A stretch of DNA of 64,000 nucleotides. It comes from Terebella lapidaria. Lineage: Eukaryota; Annelida; Polychaeta; Terebellida; Terebellidae. The notes below the pieces were generated by a model. That model worked only from the letters and a program-made list of their open reading frames with translations, had not been told where the DNA came from and searched no databases. Both the position numbers and the translations under genes were made by a program. The first letter of the stretch is position 1. The number at the start of each line of letters is the position of its first letter. Shown in pieces: positions 48,301 to 58,157 of this stretch. Where the stretch lies: contig OX424555.1 of the NCBI GenBank assembly GCA_949152475.1, positions 11,798,868-11,862,867 of the forward strand, in the 5' to 3' direction.

Positions 48301-50817
48301 AGCTTTCTGCTGGTTATCTTCAGAGCTGTAATTTTGTCCATGTACCAAGATGCCTTTGGTCTATTCGTGATGACTCTTGTTTTCAAGGGTGCATGGCGCT
48401 CCAATATGTCGGCAAGTGTACTGTTGTGTTGATCAACAAGTTCATCAATGTCATTAGAGGGCGAACAGAGCAGTTGACTATCGATGACGTCCTTCGCAAA
48501 AGCATCACTGACAATGGACTTCGTTTTCCGGTACACAAGCTCTTATTTGGGAACGCTGGCTTTACTAGGTTCAGGGAGCAGTGTACTGCCGCATGGTCTG
48601 TGACGAAGCATGGTGTGGATACATTAGCCTTCCTGCTGATCACTAAGTCGAGCGTATGATCGCCAATGTGAGTTGTAGTGGTGCAATGTTGTGTCATCAA
48701 AACAGTATCCAACAGACCCAACAAGTGCCTAGTATCCTTGTCATCTGCGATATCCAAGTGAATGTTAAAGTCCCCCACAATAAGGAGATTATGTTTGCAC
48801 ATAGACATATCAGTCAGAAATTCAGCAAATTCAGTGAAAATCTAGAATTTGGTGAAAGTGTTTGTGGATGAAGGTGGTGGGCGGTAGATTACTGCCAGCA
48901 CAACACACTTGTACTTCAGGTTACATATCATGCTTTCAAATGTCACGGCACCATAACTTGATTTTGGTTTACTAACAAGAGAACTCTTGTGAATGACCGC
49001 TACCCCGCCACCGGTTATGGGTCTTGGGATGCGCACCAAATCATATCCAGTCGGAATAAGGCCATCAATTGTCTGGTTATGCCTATCACCATCAGACAGC
49101 CATATCTATGTGATAGCCATTATGTCAATGTTGTGTTCTATGATGTAATCAACAATAAAGTCAGGCTTGTTACATACTAATTGCGCATTCAATAGGCATA
49201 AACTTGTAAACACATTCCGTTCCACGAAATAAAACTAGTCCCAAATATTTACGATAATTGGTTGTGAAGATATGTGCAAATACGTATTCCGTACTGAGGT
49301 ATTAGTAGCAAAGTTTTCTTCAATTGAAATCAGTCGAAGGACGTTGATGAGATCAACGATGATATGGAATTGACCATAGGTTTCCACTGTTTTTTGACGT
49401 CATGGTTTGTTGTACTTGAACATTCACATAATAAATTAAAGTGGGTCGAATCAGACAGTAACCATGCTATATATTCATCAAATCAAAGAATTTACGGTGT
49501 AAGTTAAAATAATAAATATTTGTTTAATGTAACTATGTTGCCATGGAAATGTCAAGAACATCACAACACATAACCAGAACATGCTGAAAATTGACATGCA
49601 TCATGTAAGGATATCAGTCCATGACATACAAGCACATAATATGTGTTATACATTGAAAATCAAAACATGTGATACAAAATAACCATGAATATTAGCTAAA
49701 AATGAAGCTAAATGTAATGTGCAAGTCCACTTAAACGTCAATTACATCACAACCAATCATCCACTCATGCTGAAAATTTCCGGTATACAAGCTCCTTTTA
49801 TGGGAATGCTTATAGTAATTATAAACACCTGAGACTCAAGCATCAAATCTGCAATGAATAACATAACTTTGTGCTTCTGAAACGAGACAGGCATAAATAT
49901 CAATTCAAAATCACATTTGACGTCATATTGACGTCAGAAGACGCCCAATTCCGAAAATAACGCCAGATCTGTCAACTATCCCGAAACGAGCTACTTCAAA
50001 CGAGCTACTACTCGATACTTTCGCAAAAGTTCGAGGTCAAGGTCAGTTATGAAGTCAATTTCGACCTTGGGCGCTTGGAAAGACTATAGGTCATAAACCT
50101 TAGGTATAATACAAAAGTTGTTAGGCTGAAAGAGTAGTAGAATTCGGTTTTACTTTTGTGCTCTTCGTCCTCATTAGTTCCTGAGAAATATTTACCTACT
50201 TGATTTTCACCTAAAGGTCAATATTGCTCATGACCTTTGATTCTTGACCTTGAAAATTCGTGAACCTGAAGGACTCATCCTCGCTTATAACATGGTTTAT
50301 CAACAGATTTTTACACTTATTTTTCACGCTGATAATGGGACCAATTTCGTTGCCATAGGAACGTCAATTACTCATGACGAATAATCCCATCGGGCTAAAA
50401 AATTGACATGGAGCAGGTGACCGCTCCCACGTTCGTTTCAGATCGAAAATCGGAAGAGGTGACCTACAAGGTCAAATATTCGACTTCGGGCGAACGTCTC
50501 AAGGTCAAAGGTCACAGACGATAGACATTGAGTTGCACTTGATTTGAAGTCTCTACGACAATTAGAACCGGAGTTATGGCGATTTATGTGTTTTCGACAT
50601 TTTGCATGACTTTGACCTTGACCTTTCACATATATTCACCAAAAAAGGACGTTTTCTGCCCAGTATCCAACAGAATATGTACACAAGCTTTCAATCGAGA
50701 AGTGTCGAACAGACAAACAGGCAAACATTACCGATCAACATAATTGACGAATTTTTAATTCGTCAAATTATAAATATAATTTTCATGATTTTTTACAGCC
50801 CTGGAACATGTGCGTGA
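42310..50817 (+). CDS. HHIPL1: HHIPL1-like secreted GSDH-domain protein (gene G), with in-frame TGA
   Basis: Exons 42310-42804, 42950-43035, 44003-44181, 44383-44526, 45111-45240, 45403-45533, 45621-45705 and 50799-50817 keep constant phase over about 422 codons. Landmarks: signal peptide, [74 protein letters not shown], and NPGTCA from exon 8. One TGA (45188-45190) replaces the cysteine of the YRGC motif that C, D, F and H all keep. All later exons are intact, so this is a recent nonsense change, a polymorphism or an error. Other oddities are a weak exon-2 donor, nine tandem exon-4 donors, and a 5.1-kb intron 7 holding a MITE and a LINE. Exon 7 unspliced would end K-stop at 45709. Nearest relative is gene H. 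Confidence 0.85.
43305..43783. repeat. CACGTG-containing repeat, copy 3
   Basis: Same structure as the copies at 35427 and 39541 with a few substitutions (for example GATCACACGTGG). It lies in intron 2 of gene G. Confidence 0.7.
44484..45009 (+). repeat. 59-bp tandem repeat at the gene G exon-4/intron-4 junction (nine donors)
   Basis: The last 43 bp of exon 4 and the first 16 bp of intron 4 are repeated head to tail. Donor positions follow at 44527, 44586, 44645, 44704, 44763, 44822, 44881, 44940 and 44999, all 59 bp apart. Most read GTGAGT; variants are TTGAGT (44586), GTGAGC (44645) and ATGAGT (44881). A 118-bp alternation of two unit types is visible in the second half. This is the sense-strand version of the large arrays and shows where their unit comes from. 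Confidence 0.95.
45710..46157. other. start of gene G intron 7
   Basis: Non-coding. The first 50 bp resemble the sequence after exon 7 of gene H in mirror orientation (TAAGAATCAGGCTCATTAC), confirming G and H as close paralogues. The remainder has GACCTTGACTTTGAC-like repeat phrases. Confidence 0.5.
46158..46582. mobile_element. palindromic MITE in gene G intron 7
   Basis: Arms of about 150 bp are inverted copies: GGTAGTCCGCTCCAAACAGT at 46163 pairs with CACTGTTTGTAGCGGACTAC at 46556. Inner matches include CAGCATCCT and GGGGGTCACCGT. No coding capacity. Ends carry TTAAG-like sequences; the target duplication is unclear. Confidence 0.75.
46583..47199. other. intron 7 spacer
   Basis: Non-coding, with GACCTTGATCTTTGACC-like phrases and TGACGTCA-like half palindromes near 46960. 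No gene seen. Confidence 0.4.
47200..49200 (-). mobile_element. non-LTR retrotransposon (CR1/Jockey-like), degenerate
   Basis: Minus-strand fragments in order: an APE-type endonuclease start (near 49195-48850, [28 protein letters not shown]), its C-terminal half (48810-48383, [23 protein letters not shown]), a linker, and a reverse transcriptase (47885-47214, [32 protein letters not shown]). The catalytic YADD segment is missing: the frame jumps from the VLDWVRS region to [19 protein letters not shown]. Several shifts separate the pieces, so it is dead. It lies antisense in intron 7 of gene G. Confidence 0.85.
49201..50798. other. end of gene G intron 7
   Basis: Non-coding and AT-rich, with scattered GGTCAAGGTC phrases (50030-50600) typical of dispersed repeats. 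It ends in the polypyrimidine/TTTTTTACAG acceptor of exon 8. Confidence 0.45.
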
Positions 50818-50864
50818 ATATTGCTGCCGCGGGAGTACTCTATCCAAAGCAATCGACAACCTTG

Positions 50865-50870
50865 AATAAA
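50865..50870 (+). promoter_or_regulatory. polyadenylation signal of gene G
   Basis: AATAAA 48 bp after the exon-8 stop, conserved in position in gene H (CTTGAATAAAT), which supports exon 8 as the true last exon. Confidence 0.7.
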
Positions 50871-51720
50871 TATGTGAAAAAAAAATAACACAAAACATTG
50901 CTAGTGTTTACATAATACACGAGAAATGTTCAGTTGATTATTCACACCAGTGTATAATATTATGAACAATAATCTAAAGATATACGTATCTCGCAGGGAT
51001 CATATCCCACGAAAACTTGACAGGGAACAACAGCTATCGTGATCCTAAGGGCATTTTATGATTCTACGGGCAGATTCCGTGATTTCGATTGCAAGACTGA
51101 ATAGTCCCTGAATATTGAGCGAACATGATATAAATTATGCAAGAATCAAAAGAATTATGGTTCGATTAGTTGGCTCAATTGTTGCAGAGTGCACACAAAC
51201 GGAGATTTCATACAGGGTTTCTTCAATATTCGCGAATCAAGGTCCACCAATTCCTTGCAGATTCTCAATGAAACAATAAGTGGCCAGGTATTACACATTT
51301 AGAAGCATGTTTCGGGGGCATTTTGGATGGCAAAACATCACTCTATTATCTTTGGTGATGAAAATTTACGTAAACTGGATTTTGCTGAAGGCAAACAGCT
51401 ATTCATAACCTTCAAAAAGGATGAATTCGGTTAAAAGGCCATCAAAGCAACTTATTTCAATTCTGATACTCCTCATACAGTTCGGAATTCCAAGCTTATG
51501 CGCTATGATATTGAATCAACTTCTTCGTAAATAGGCATTTCGAAAGATGCCTTTATCATGTTTATGGTTTCAGCAGTATTTATTTTTCGTTTTCTTCTGC
51601 CGTTTTGGTTTCGGGAAGATAACTTTAGTTCGCTTCGATGTATCATTGCCAAATTTTCCCTACTGGCTGGAAACGATATGTGTCAGAGCTTTAGTGTTTT
51701 GAGCCAGTTCCGAGGTCCGT
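50871..51720. other. intergenic, no gene seen
   Basis: AT-rich unique-looking sequence. The last part (51590-51720) shares TTCTGCCGTTTTGGTTTC with intron 3 of gene D (23509), so an old repeat reaches here. Confidence 0.4.
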
Positions 51721-51722
51721 GA

Positions 51723-51769
51723 CATACATACATACATACATACATACATACATACATACATACATACAT
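51723..51769. repeat. (CATA)n microsatellite, LINE 3' tail
   Basis: About twelve CATA units, on the minus strand an (ATGT)n tail directly after the LINE 3' UTR. Confidence 0.85.
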
Positions 51770-53118
51770 TGAAACATTTTTATAGCGCCATTCCTGGTAA
51801 CCAGCCCATGGCGCTGTACATACAGAGTTAACGAGATACATTATATGCCAAATCAAATAAATGTGTTTTGAGTCCTGATTTGAAACTTGAAAAGGAAGTG
51901 CTGTTTCGTAGTTTTGTTGGAAGACTGTTGTATAGTTGGGCACCGTAGACACTGTATCGCCTCTTTCCGAAAGAAGTTTTGAACTTTGGTACCACCAAGA
52001 GGTTTTTATCTGCAGAGCGCAGCGACCGAGCAGGAACTGAGCCGACAGAGAAGACCGGTAGGCTGGTGCGTTATACAGCCGTGTTTTGAAAGTCAGTGTC
52101 AGAATTTTATACTGGATGCGAAACTTAACTGGCAACCAGTGAAGTGACTGTAACACAGGCGTGATGTGACAACGTCTACTAGTGCGGGTGATGATTCGGG
52201 CACAACTGTTTTGTACCTTCTGGAGACGATTCATTTGGACAGCGTTCAGGCCAGACAGAAGTGAATTTGCATAGTCTAGACGTGATGTCACTGTTGCATG
52301 GATCAATGATCTCAGTGCGTCTGTTGTCAGCCATTTTCTGATGCGCGAAATCCGTTGTAGTTGCATGTAGCAGGATCTGGATACAGATGTGACTTGCTTG
52401 TCCATGACTAAGGTCTGATCGAAGACAACCCCAAGGTTGCGCACATGTTTACTGGGCGCGACCTCGTGCTGACCAACTCTCAGAGAGATGTCGCCAAGAG
52501 CGTTCAGGCTGCTTTTGGAGCCAAAAACGGCCGGCTCAGTCTTGTCATCATTTAGTTTCAGAAGATTGTTTTGCATCCATTGACGAACGTCAGCAATGCA
52601 TGATTCAAGATCACGCATCGACGACACGTGAAGTTTTGGCTTAACGGAAACATAGATTTGGGTGTCATCGGCGTAAAAATGAAATTTGACGTCATGTTGT
52701 CTCAAGGCCATTCCAAATGGGCGCGTGTACATTGTGAAAAGCTTCGGCCCCAGTACCGAGCCTTGGGGAACCCCGTACTGGAGTGGGACTTCCTCAGAAA
52801 GAGAGCTTCCGATTGCTACCCTTTGAGTTCGAGCGTCCATGTAGGATTCTATCCATTTTAGGGCCTGTCCAGTCAACCCAAAGTGGACTTGAAGACGATG
52901 CAGTAAGATACGGGAGTCGACCGTATCAAACGCTGCTGACAAGTCTAACAACACCAATACACACACATTTCTCTGGTCAAGGGATTCCAGGATGTCATCC
53001 TGAACACAAAGTAGTGCTGTTTCCGTGGAGTGGTGACGAGAGTATGCACTCTGCATGGACTCCGACAGTTTGTTGTGTGTGATGTATGCTTCAAGTTGGC
53101 TTGATACAACCGTGTATA
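51723..53118 (-). mobile_element. non-LTR retrotransposon, 5'-truncated with near-intact RT
   Basis: A minus-strand frame from about 53118 to 51683 encodes reverse transcriptase blocks [48 protein letters not shown] (catalytic YADD), KTEPAVFG and NLGVVFD, then the C-terminal SRLDYANSLL, IITRTSR and SLHWLP region typical of CR1/L2-like LINEs. The end of the frame runs into the 3' UTR, which has the paired AGCGCC/GGCGCT stem and finishes in an ATGT microsatellite (51723-51769). No endonuclease remains, so the copy is 5'-truncated, as usual for LINE insertions. Few defects suggest a young insertion. Confidence 0.88.
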
Positions 53119-53698
53119 GATCCGTGATTATAAAATATAGGTTGATTTTAATACTTCTTTTCTGGACAATGACTCAATTTCTGGACAATATTCAGGCAAC
53201 GACTGAGAACGGTATGGATTTTGAGTTAATGGATTCGTCAAACGTGATGTTAAAGTGATGTTGGCAGGAAAACTATTTTTTCTAAATCAATTACATATAT
53301 GCCTGTGGTCTCAGAAAAATAGGTTACAAAACAATCTATGCTTGATCAGATGGATGAATCAAGCATATGACAGTACTAGCAGCCGCTTTTTTGTTTTGTG
53401 CGCCACTCAGAGTTACCTCTGACTTGACCTATTTCACGCTCGACTGGCTCGAATATACACGGGTAAGCTGGAATCGCTCTGCATCAAGGGATACAAAACA
53501 CCGAGAATGGCGTTAATGTAAACAAACTCAAAATATATCCACCAGAAACTCGCAACGAAATTGACTAGAAAGGGGCATCTGTTTGAGCATACACGTGCAG
53601 ATATATAACTGTTATGTTTTCTTCGTTCAATCAGAAAGTTATGGAAAAATGCATAACTTACTGCCAATATCACTTCAATTTCATACGCCCAGACAGAT
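53119..53698. other. intergenic, no gene seen
   Basis: No motif-bearing frame. A minus-strand open frame starting at 54024 crosses this stretch but has no family signature and overlaps a pseudogene fragment. Confidence 0.4.
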
Positions 53699-53893
53699 AG
53701 AGGCAGCCATACCTGTGGCCATACATCGACCACGTGGACCCTTGGGATAGATAAACAGGTTGTCATAGCAATGATCACGTTTTGTGCCAGTGAGAAACTT
53801 CCAGGTGTAAAACTTGAGCCTCGTGTACCGGGACGTTTGGGGGTCGGTGGGAGAGGGTAACTCGTGTGTGAAGTATTACATCTGACCAGGTTG
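53699..53893 (+). pseudogene. F-like HHIPL1 exon 3 end plus intron 3, relic
   Basis: Plus-strand sequence aligns over nearly 200 bp with the minus-strand exon 3/intron 3 border of gene F (59420-59225). The exon part is GAGGCAGCCATAC, CCACGTGGACCC and GATAGATAAACAG-GTTGTC, with a small insertion and a stop (TAA) replacing CAA. The intron match (CTTCCAGGTGTAAA, TCACACACGAGTT-like) continues to 53893. This is debris of a further F-type gene in opposite orientation to F. Confidence 0.7.
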
Positions 53894-54154
53894 CACCGAT
53901 CGAGTGGCGGGATGTTGGAGCTTTCGTTGACGAACTTCAATATCATGCCCAAGCTAATCATGTGGCCTTGACATATCCCTACTGCATTTATCATTAATCC
54001 CACAGCCACTGCGATTAGACGCATACACGTACTTGAACCGTCTGATAATGTTTTTTTTCATTAATTTACAAACGTATTTTTTGCGCGATATGGCCCTAAG
54101 GAGATGGCAGAGCACTATCTTCTTAGGTGATGATGATGAAGACATAATTAAGTG
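53894..54154. other. spacer between two HHIPL1-like relics
   Basis: No coding signal recognised. Confidence 0.35.
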
Positions 54155-54425
54155 CAATCCGTAGTTCCCAACTCCCACCAGCTCGTTCACTCTGTAACTA
54201 TCGCCTACCCATGTTTTGACAGTCGTCTGGCTGTAGATAGGGAATTCCCTCCCACAATGCCTGCCGTAGTTTCCGCTTTTCACCAGTTCGTTCACTCTGT
54301 AACTGTCGCCTACCTATGTTTTGACAGTCACCCGGCTGTAGACAGAGAGGACCCTCCCACATATTCCAGCCTTAGTTCCCGCCTCGAACCAGCTCGTTCA
54401 CTCTGTAACTATTGCCCGCCTACAT
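54155..54425 (-). pseudogene. D-type exon-4 junction repeat, relic (about 2.5 units)
   Basis: On the minus strand, GTTACAGAGTGAACGAGCTG, AACTACGG and CAGACGACTGTCAAAACATG repeat with the 106-bp spacing of the gene D array, diverged and with small deletions. The donor context ATGGGTAGGCGATAG is kept in one unit. No other D exon is next to it. It shows that the junction repeat already existed before, or was copied with, a now-lost D-type gene. Confidence 0.8.
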
Positions 54426-55379
54426 TTTTCTATGTGTGTGCATGTAGTTCCATAGCAATCAATGGATCTATGGGAAAATATTCGCCATGAATCGTATGTA
54501 GAACCATGTCTAATAAACGTGTACAACACTATACTAGCCTTCTCATCTTTTTCAACACAAGAATTCACTACACTCACAAAACACGTGTCTATCATAATGT
54601 ATGGGAAATTAAAGTGGGTTGGATAAGCATTCAACAACCACTTCTGACTTCATGGCAAATCATGTAGTTCTAAACGTTATAATACTGAACAGTCACACAA
54701 GGAACACAATTTACCTCCGTTCGGGGCATTTGTCACATCAAAAACATGGTTATAATTTCATTTTCTATCGTTTTTCTGCTCAATTCTTCTTCAAAAAAAA
54801 TGCCACAATAATGTATTACGGGTTCCGGTCAAATTTTGTGGAAATGCAAAAACAACATTTGCCTTCAGAAATTACGGAACACCTAAAACGACATAGCAAA
54901 AAAATTATGGCAATCTGGCCATAACAGGGCTTCCCTAAGTTTATGGAAATTTACAACAATATTACATAGAGGCTCCCTGACTGGGATTTAACTCTGACCT
55001 CCATCAAAGAAATATAGCTTATGAACCGGTCTATCATGAACACCTGAGCTTGTCCCGACAGAATCCTTTCTAATGAGATGATCACCATCAGATTATACAC
55101 CAACAACTCGGCCAAGTGGCCATTGACATCAAGGTAAACCTTTATCCATCATGACAACAATATCTCCTATTACAGTGTGCCCTTTTTTTGGAGCAAAGGC
55201 AGAAACACAGAGTGTCATTGAGTCCAAAATTGGTTGGTTAACTATATACTGTACACTTTTCCATCTTCGATATCAGTAGACGTCTTCCTTGACGAACACT
55301 CCTAGTAATGGTAAAACCACATGGCTCTTCAGAGTCAGTCGGGTGACTTTACATAAAGGTAGGTTACAGGTCTGCTGTT
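54426..55379. other. intergenic, no gene seen
   Basis: The first 55 bp (GCATGTAGTTCCATAGCAAT, GGATCTATGGGAAA) recur at 57497-57545 beside the D-like relic. Nothing else recognised. Confidence 0.4.
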
Positions 55380-56290
55380 TAATAATATACATTATTTGTA
55401 TAGCGCCCTATACATTGTAGAAACATAGCTCTAAGGCGCTGAACAATGAAACACAAAAATTTGATGTAAGATGGTGAACAGTAAAACAAATAAACAAAAT
55501 GTACGATTAATAAGCTGATATATATATATATAAAAAGAAGACTAGAATAAATACATGTACACGATAGGAAACTTTAAAGAGTGAACGCTATTCTGAAAAA
55601 AATGTGACTTCAGTTGACGTTTAAAAGACGAAACATTTTCAGCATCATGAACATTTGATGGGAGGCTGTTCCACATAGTAGCTGCTGCGTGGTGAAAACA
55701 CTTGTTGCCATACGTGGCAGTCCTGGTTCGAGGGACAACCAAAAGACGCTCAGACTCGGATCTGAGTGACCTTGATGGTTGATAGACAAAAAGCAGTTGC
55801 TGAAGATAGACCGGTGCCGAACCCTGTAGTACTTTATAGGTGAGGACCAAAACTTTGAACCGTGGTCGATATTCTGCTGGAAGCCAATGTAGTGACTTTA
55901 AAATGGGCGTGATATGGTCACGTCTACGGGTGCTTGTGATCAAACGTGCGGCTGAATTCTGGACTTTCTGCAGGCGTGACATTAGTGAGCCTGATATCCC
56001 ATAAAGAAAGGCGTTTGCATAGTCAAGACGAGATGTGACCAGAGAATTTACCAGTGTCTTGCAAACATCCGTCGTTATATACTGTCGAATGCCCCCCCCC
56101 CCCCTGTTACGAATCTGGTAGTAGCAAGATTTGGATATAGCTGACACCTGTTTGTCCATCTGTAGATTGCTGTCGGAAACAACGCCGAGGTTTTTCGTTG
56201 TGGGACTTGATTGGATAATTGAAGACCCCATGCGTAGTTGGAAATCAGCGATCTTGGATGCATGGTGCTTCGAGGAAAACACAACTAATT
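55380..56290 (-). mobile_element. non-LTR retrotransposon 3' part (CR1/L2-like), degenerate
   Basis: The minus-strand frame matches the C-terminal third of the RT protein: NLGVVSDSNLQMDKQV, SRLDYANAFLYG, LQKVQNSAARLIT, ITPILKSLHWLPAEYR, and MWNSLP. A 3' UTR stem (TATAGCGCC / AAGGCGCTG) lies at 55390-55440. A run of 14 C at 56091-56104 interrupts the frame region as a G stretch. Its 5' end is fused at about 56290 to a BEL integrase fragment, so the LINE piece is inserted into, or joined with, the BEL remnant. Confidence 0.8.
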
Positions 56291-57125
56291 CACAACTAAT
56301 TCTGTTTACGACCCACTCGACTTCTGTCATCACGGTCCGTAACAGTCTGTCGTCTAATTGTTGTCCATGTTTCTGGTTACTACAGCTAGTACAGATCTGA
56401 CCAAGCGAATCATCCGTTCCCAAGCTCAGCCCACATGGCTGGCGCGAGGAACGTTCAACTTGAGCGTAAGCCAGTCGCAGCTGTCCTCCAGTAATTCGTG
56501 GGCTATTCTGCTATTGTCAAACTCCTGTAGGGCTAAATCAAGCTAATGTTTTCCACCAATAACATTGGTTCTCCTGTCCAATCTCAGCTGCCGCACAGGA
56601 CCTCTTCTGCACACGTAACGAAGATAAGCGTTCAGGAACGAATCTGTCGTCAGTGTGTTTACAGTCTCTCTTTGTATTTCTCGAGACGCCATACATGTGA
56701 ACATCACTCCCCATCGTTTGAGCTCCTTTCGGCCCTCACGAATTCAGAATGGGCCGAAATAATCTACTGCACTATAACTGAAAGGTGGTGATGGCTCTAG
56801 GCGATCTTCTGGTAAGCTGGACATCTTCTGGCCACATGCTGGACCTCGTAGTTTTCTGCAAGGAATACACTTCCATATGTAACTAGACACGACTCGTCTG
56901 ATTCCAATGATCCAGTAGCCTGCTTTTCGTACTGCGTTGATTGTCATACCTCGTCCACTGTGTGAAGTCACCTTGTGATAGCGATTGACAATCAGGTTTG
57001 TGATGTTGCTTTCTTTGGGTAAAATTATCGGATCAATCAAAGACCTTGGAGCTTCCGCATGCTTGTACGTCCTCCAACATTCAAGATTCCGTCTTTATCC
57101 AAGATTGGATCCAGATTAAAGAGGT
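56291..57125 (-). mobile_element. BEL/Pao retrotransposon integrase region, degenerate
   Basis: Minus-strand pieces in order: LDPILDKDGILNVGGR (57120-57070), DPIILPKESNITNLIV, the HHCC zinc-binding stretch around SHSGRGMTINAVRKAGYWII with CIPCRKLRG, the core start YSAVDYFGPF, then FTCMAS and QQLDDRLLRTVMTEVEWVVN. Order and motifs are those of BEL/Pao pol. Frameshifts and stops occur near 57040, 56745 and 56540. No LTR is recognised. Confidence 0.8.
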
Positions 57126-57217
57126 AACTTTATCTGGACACAATTCTTATTTCTGTGGGTTGTCTTTTGTGTATCTGATTTCTCAGTATCTTGAGTGCAT
57201 CACTGAAGTTCTCAACA

Positions 57218-57970
57218 TGGGTTGGCAAGAGTTACAGAGTGAACGAGTTGGTGTATCTCTTCGTCTCCATGAAGTGCTGTGAACTAGGCCCTTTTTCTTT
57301 AGTTGTACGAGTACTTTCTTTATCAATGTCTCCATCTGCCATAGTCTTGTTTAATCACGGTAGATTTTTACAATTAACACCAGTCATCTTGAAATTCTTT
57401 ATTTGACATCAGTCAGAAATCCACGTATAACAGATTCAGCCACTTAGATTCGTGTACTCTGTAGTTTACAAGTTGGGAAAAAGGCTACAACTTTTCATAT
57501 GTGCATGTAGTTCTATAGCAGTCGCTGGATCTATGGGAAACTATTCTTGGTGCCACACTTTGGCCGTAGCAGGTACTGACCAATCAGGTCGTTACTGACA
57601 CAGGGCTGACGCTCGCACTGTTCAGAGGATCGCAACTTTTTGTATTTATTTTGTAGGTGAAAGGTACTACGAGAGCTGTGGATCCGTGTATAAGATTGTC
57701 GATCGCAATAAGTGCGCTTCACAGCCTAACAATGTTTCCCAATTGCTATTAATGCAACATGTCCATTGCGTTTGTATACATCCTATTTCCTTTTCTCCTA
57801 CGACATTAGGCAGAATCATATGTTATCATCTCGCAGTTCTGGAACACCTTGTATGTCGTTCGTCTGAGCAAGTTGGAAATCGGATTGATGACGTATCATG
57901 AAGTTCGTGTGGGGTCAATCAGCTCTCTGCCATTATTGTACTGATTTTGCAATAAATACATTTCAGTTAT
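57218..57970 (+). pseudogene. D-like HHIPL1 3' end, relic
   Basis: ATGGGTTGGCAAGAGTTACA and GAGTGAACGAGTTGGTG near 57218 recall one D junction unit. 57540-57588 is exon 6 with a large deletion (TTGGTGCCACA then GGTACTGACCAATCAGG). 57657-57712 is exon 7 with an internal deletion (GATCCGTGTATAAGATTGTC, GATC). 57836-57900 matches D exon 8 and 3' UTR (TTCTGGAACACCTTGTATGT), and AATAAA-like sequence is kept near 57950. Overall this mirrors 26190-26830. The relic faces gene F, as D faces the F relic at 28195. Confidence 0.75.
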
Positions 57971-58097
57971 GACAAAGGACTCTTGCAATTTTATCAGGGA
58001 TTCAATTAGTAAGGCTTGTGGGGCCTACACCTCATATATCCTAGTTTTGTTTGGTATATGCATTGTACACTTGATGCATACTAGTAGTATATTTCAG

Positions 58098-58103
58098 TTT
58101 ATT
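58098..58103 (-). promoter_or_regulatory. polyadenylation signal of gene F
   Basis: TTTATT on plus (AATAAA on minus) 55 bp beyond the exon-8 stop of F. Confidence 0.55.
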
Positions 58104-58157
58104 ACACAATATGCACACACGTGACAAATTCCCTAATATTTCGAGTCAGCGGTTGTC

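Noticed and set aside
53434..54024. 196-codon minus-strand open frame with hydrophobic stretches as a membrane protein
   Set aside because: It overlaps an F-like exon/intron relic on the other strand, lacks recognisable motifs, and has no paralogue in the window.
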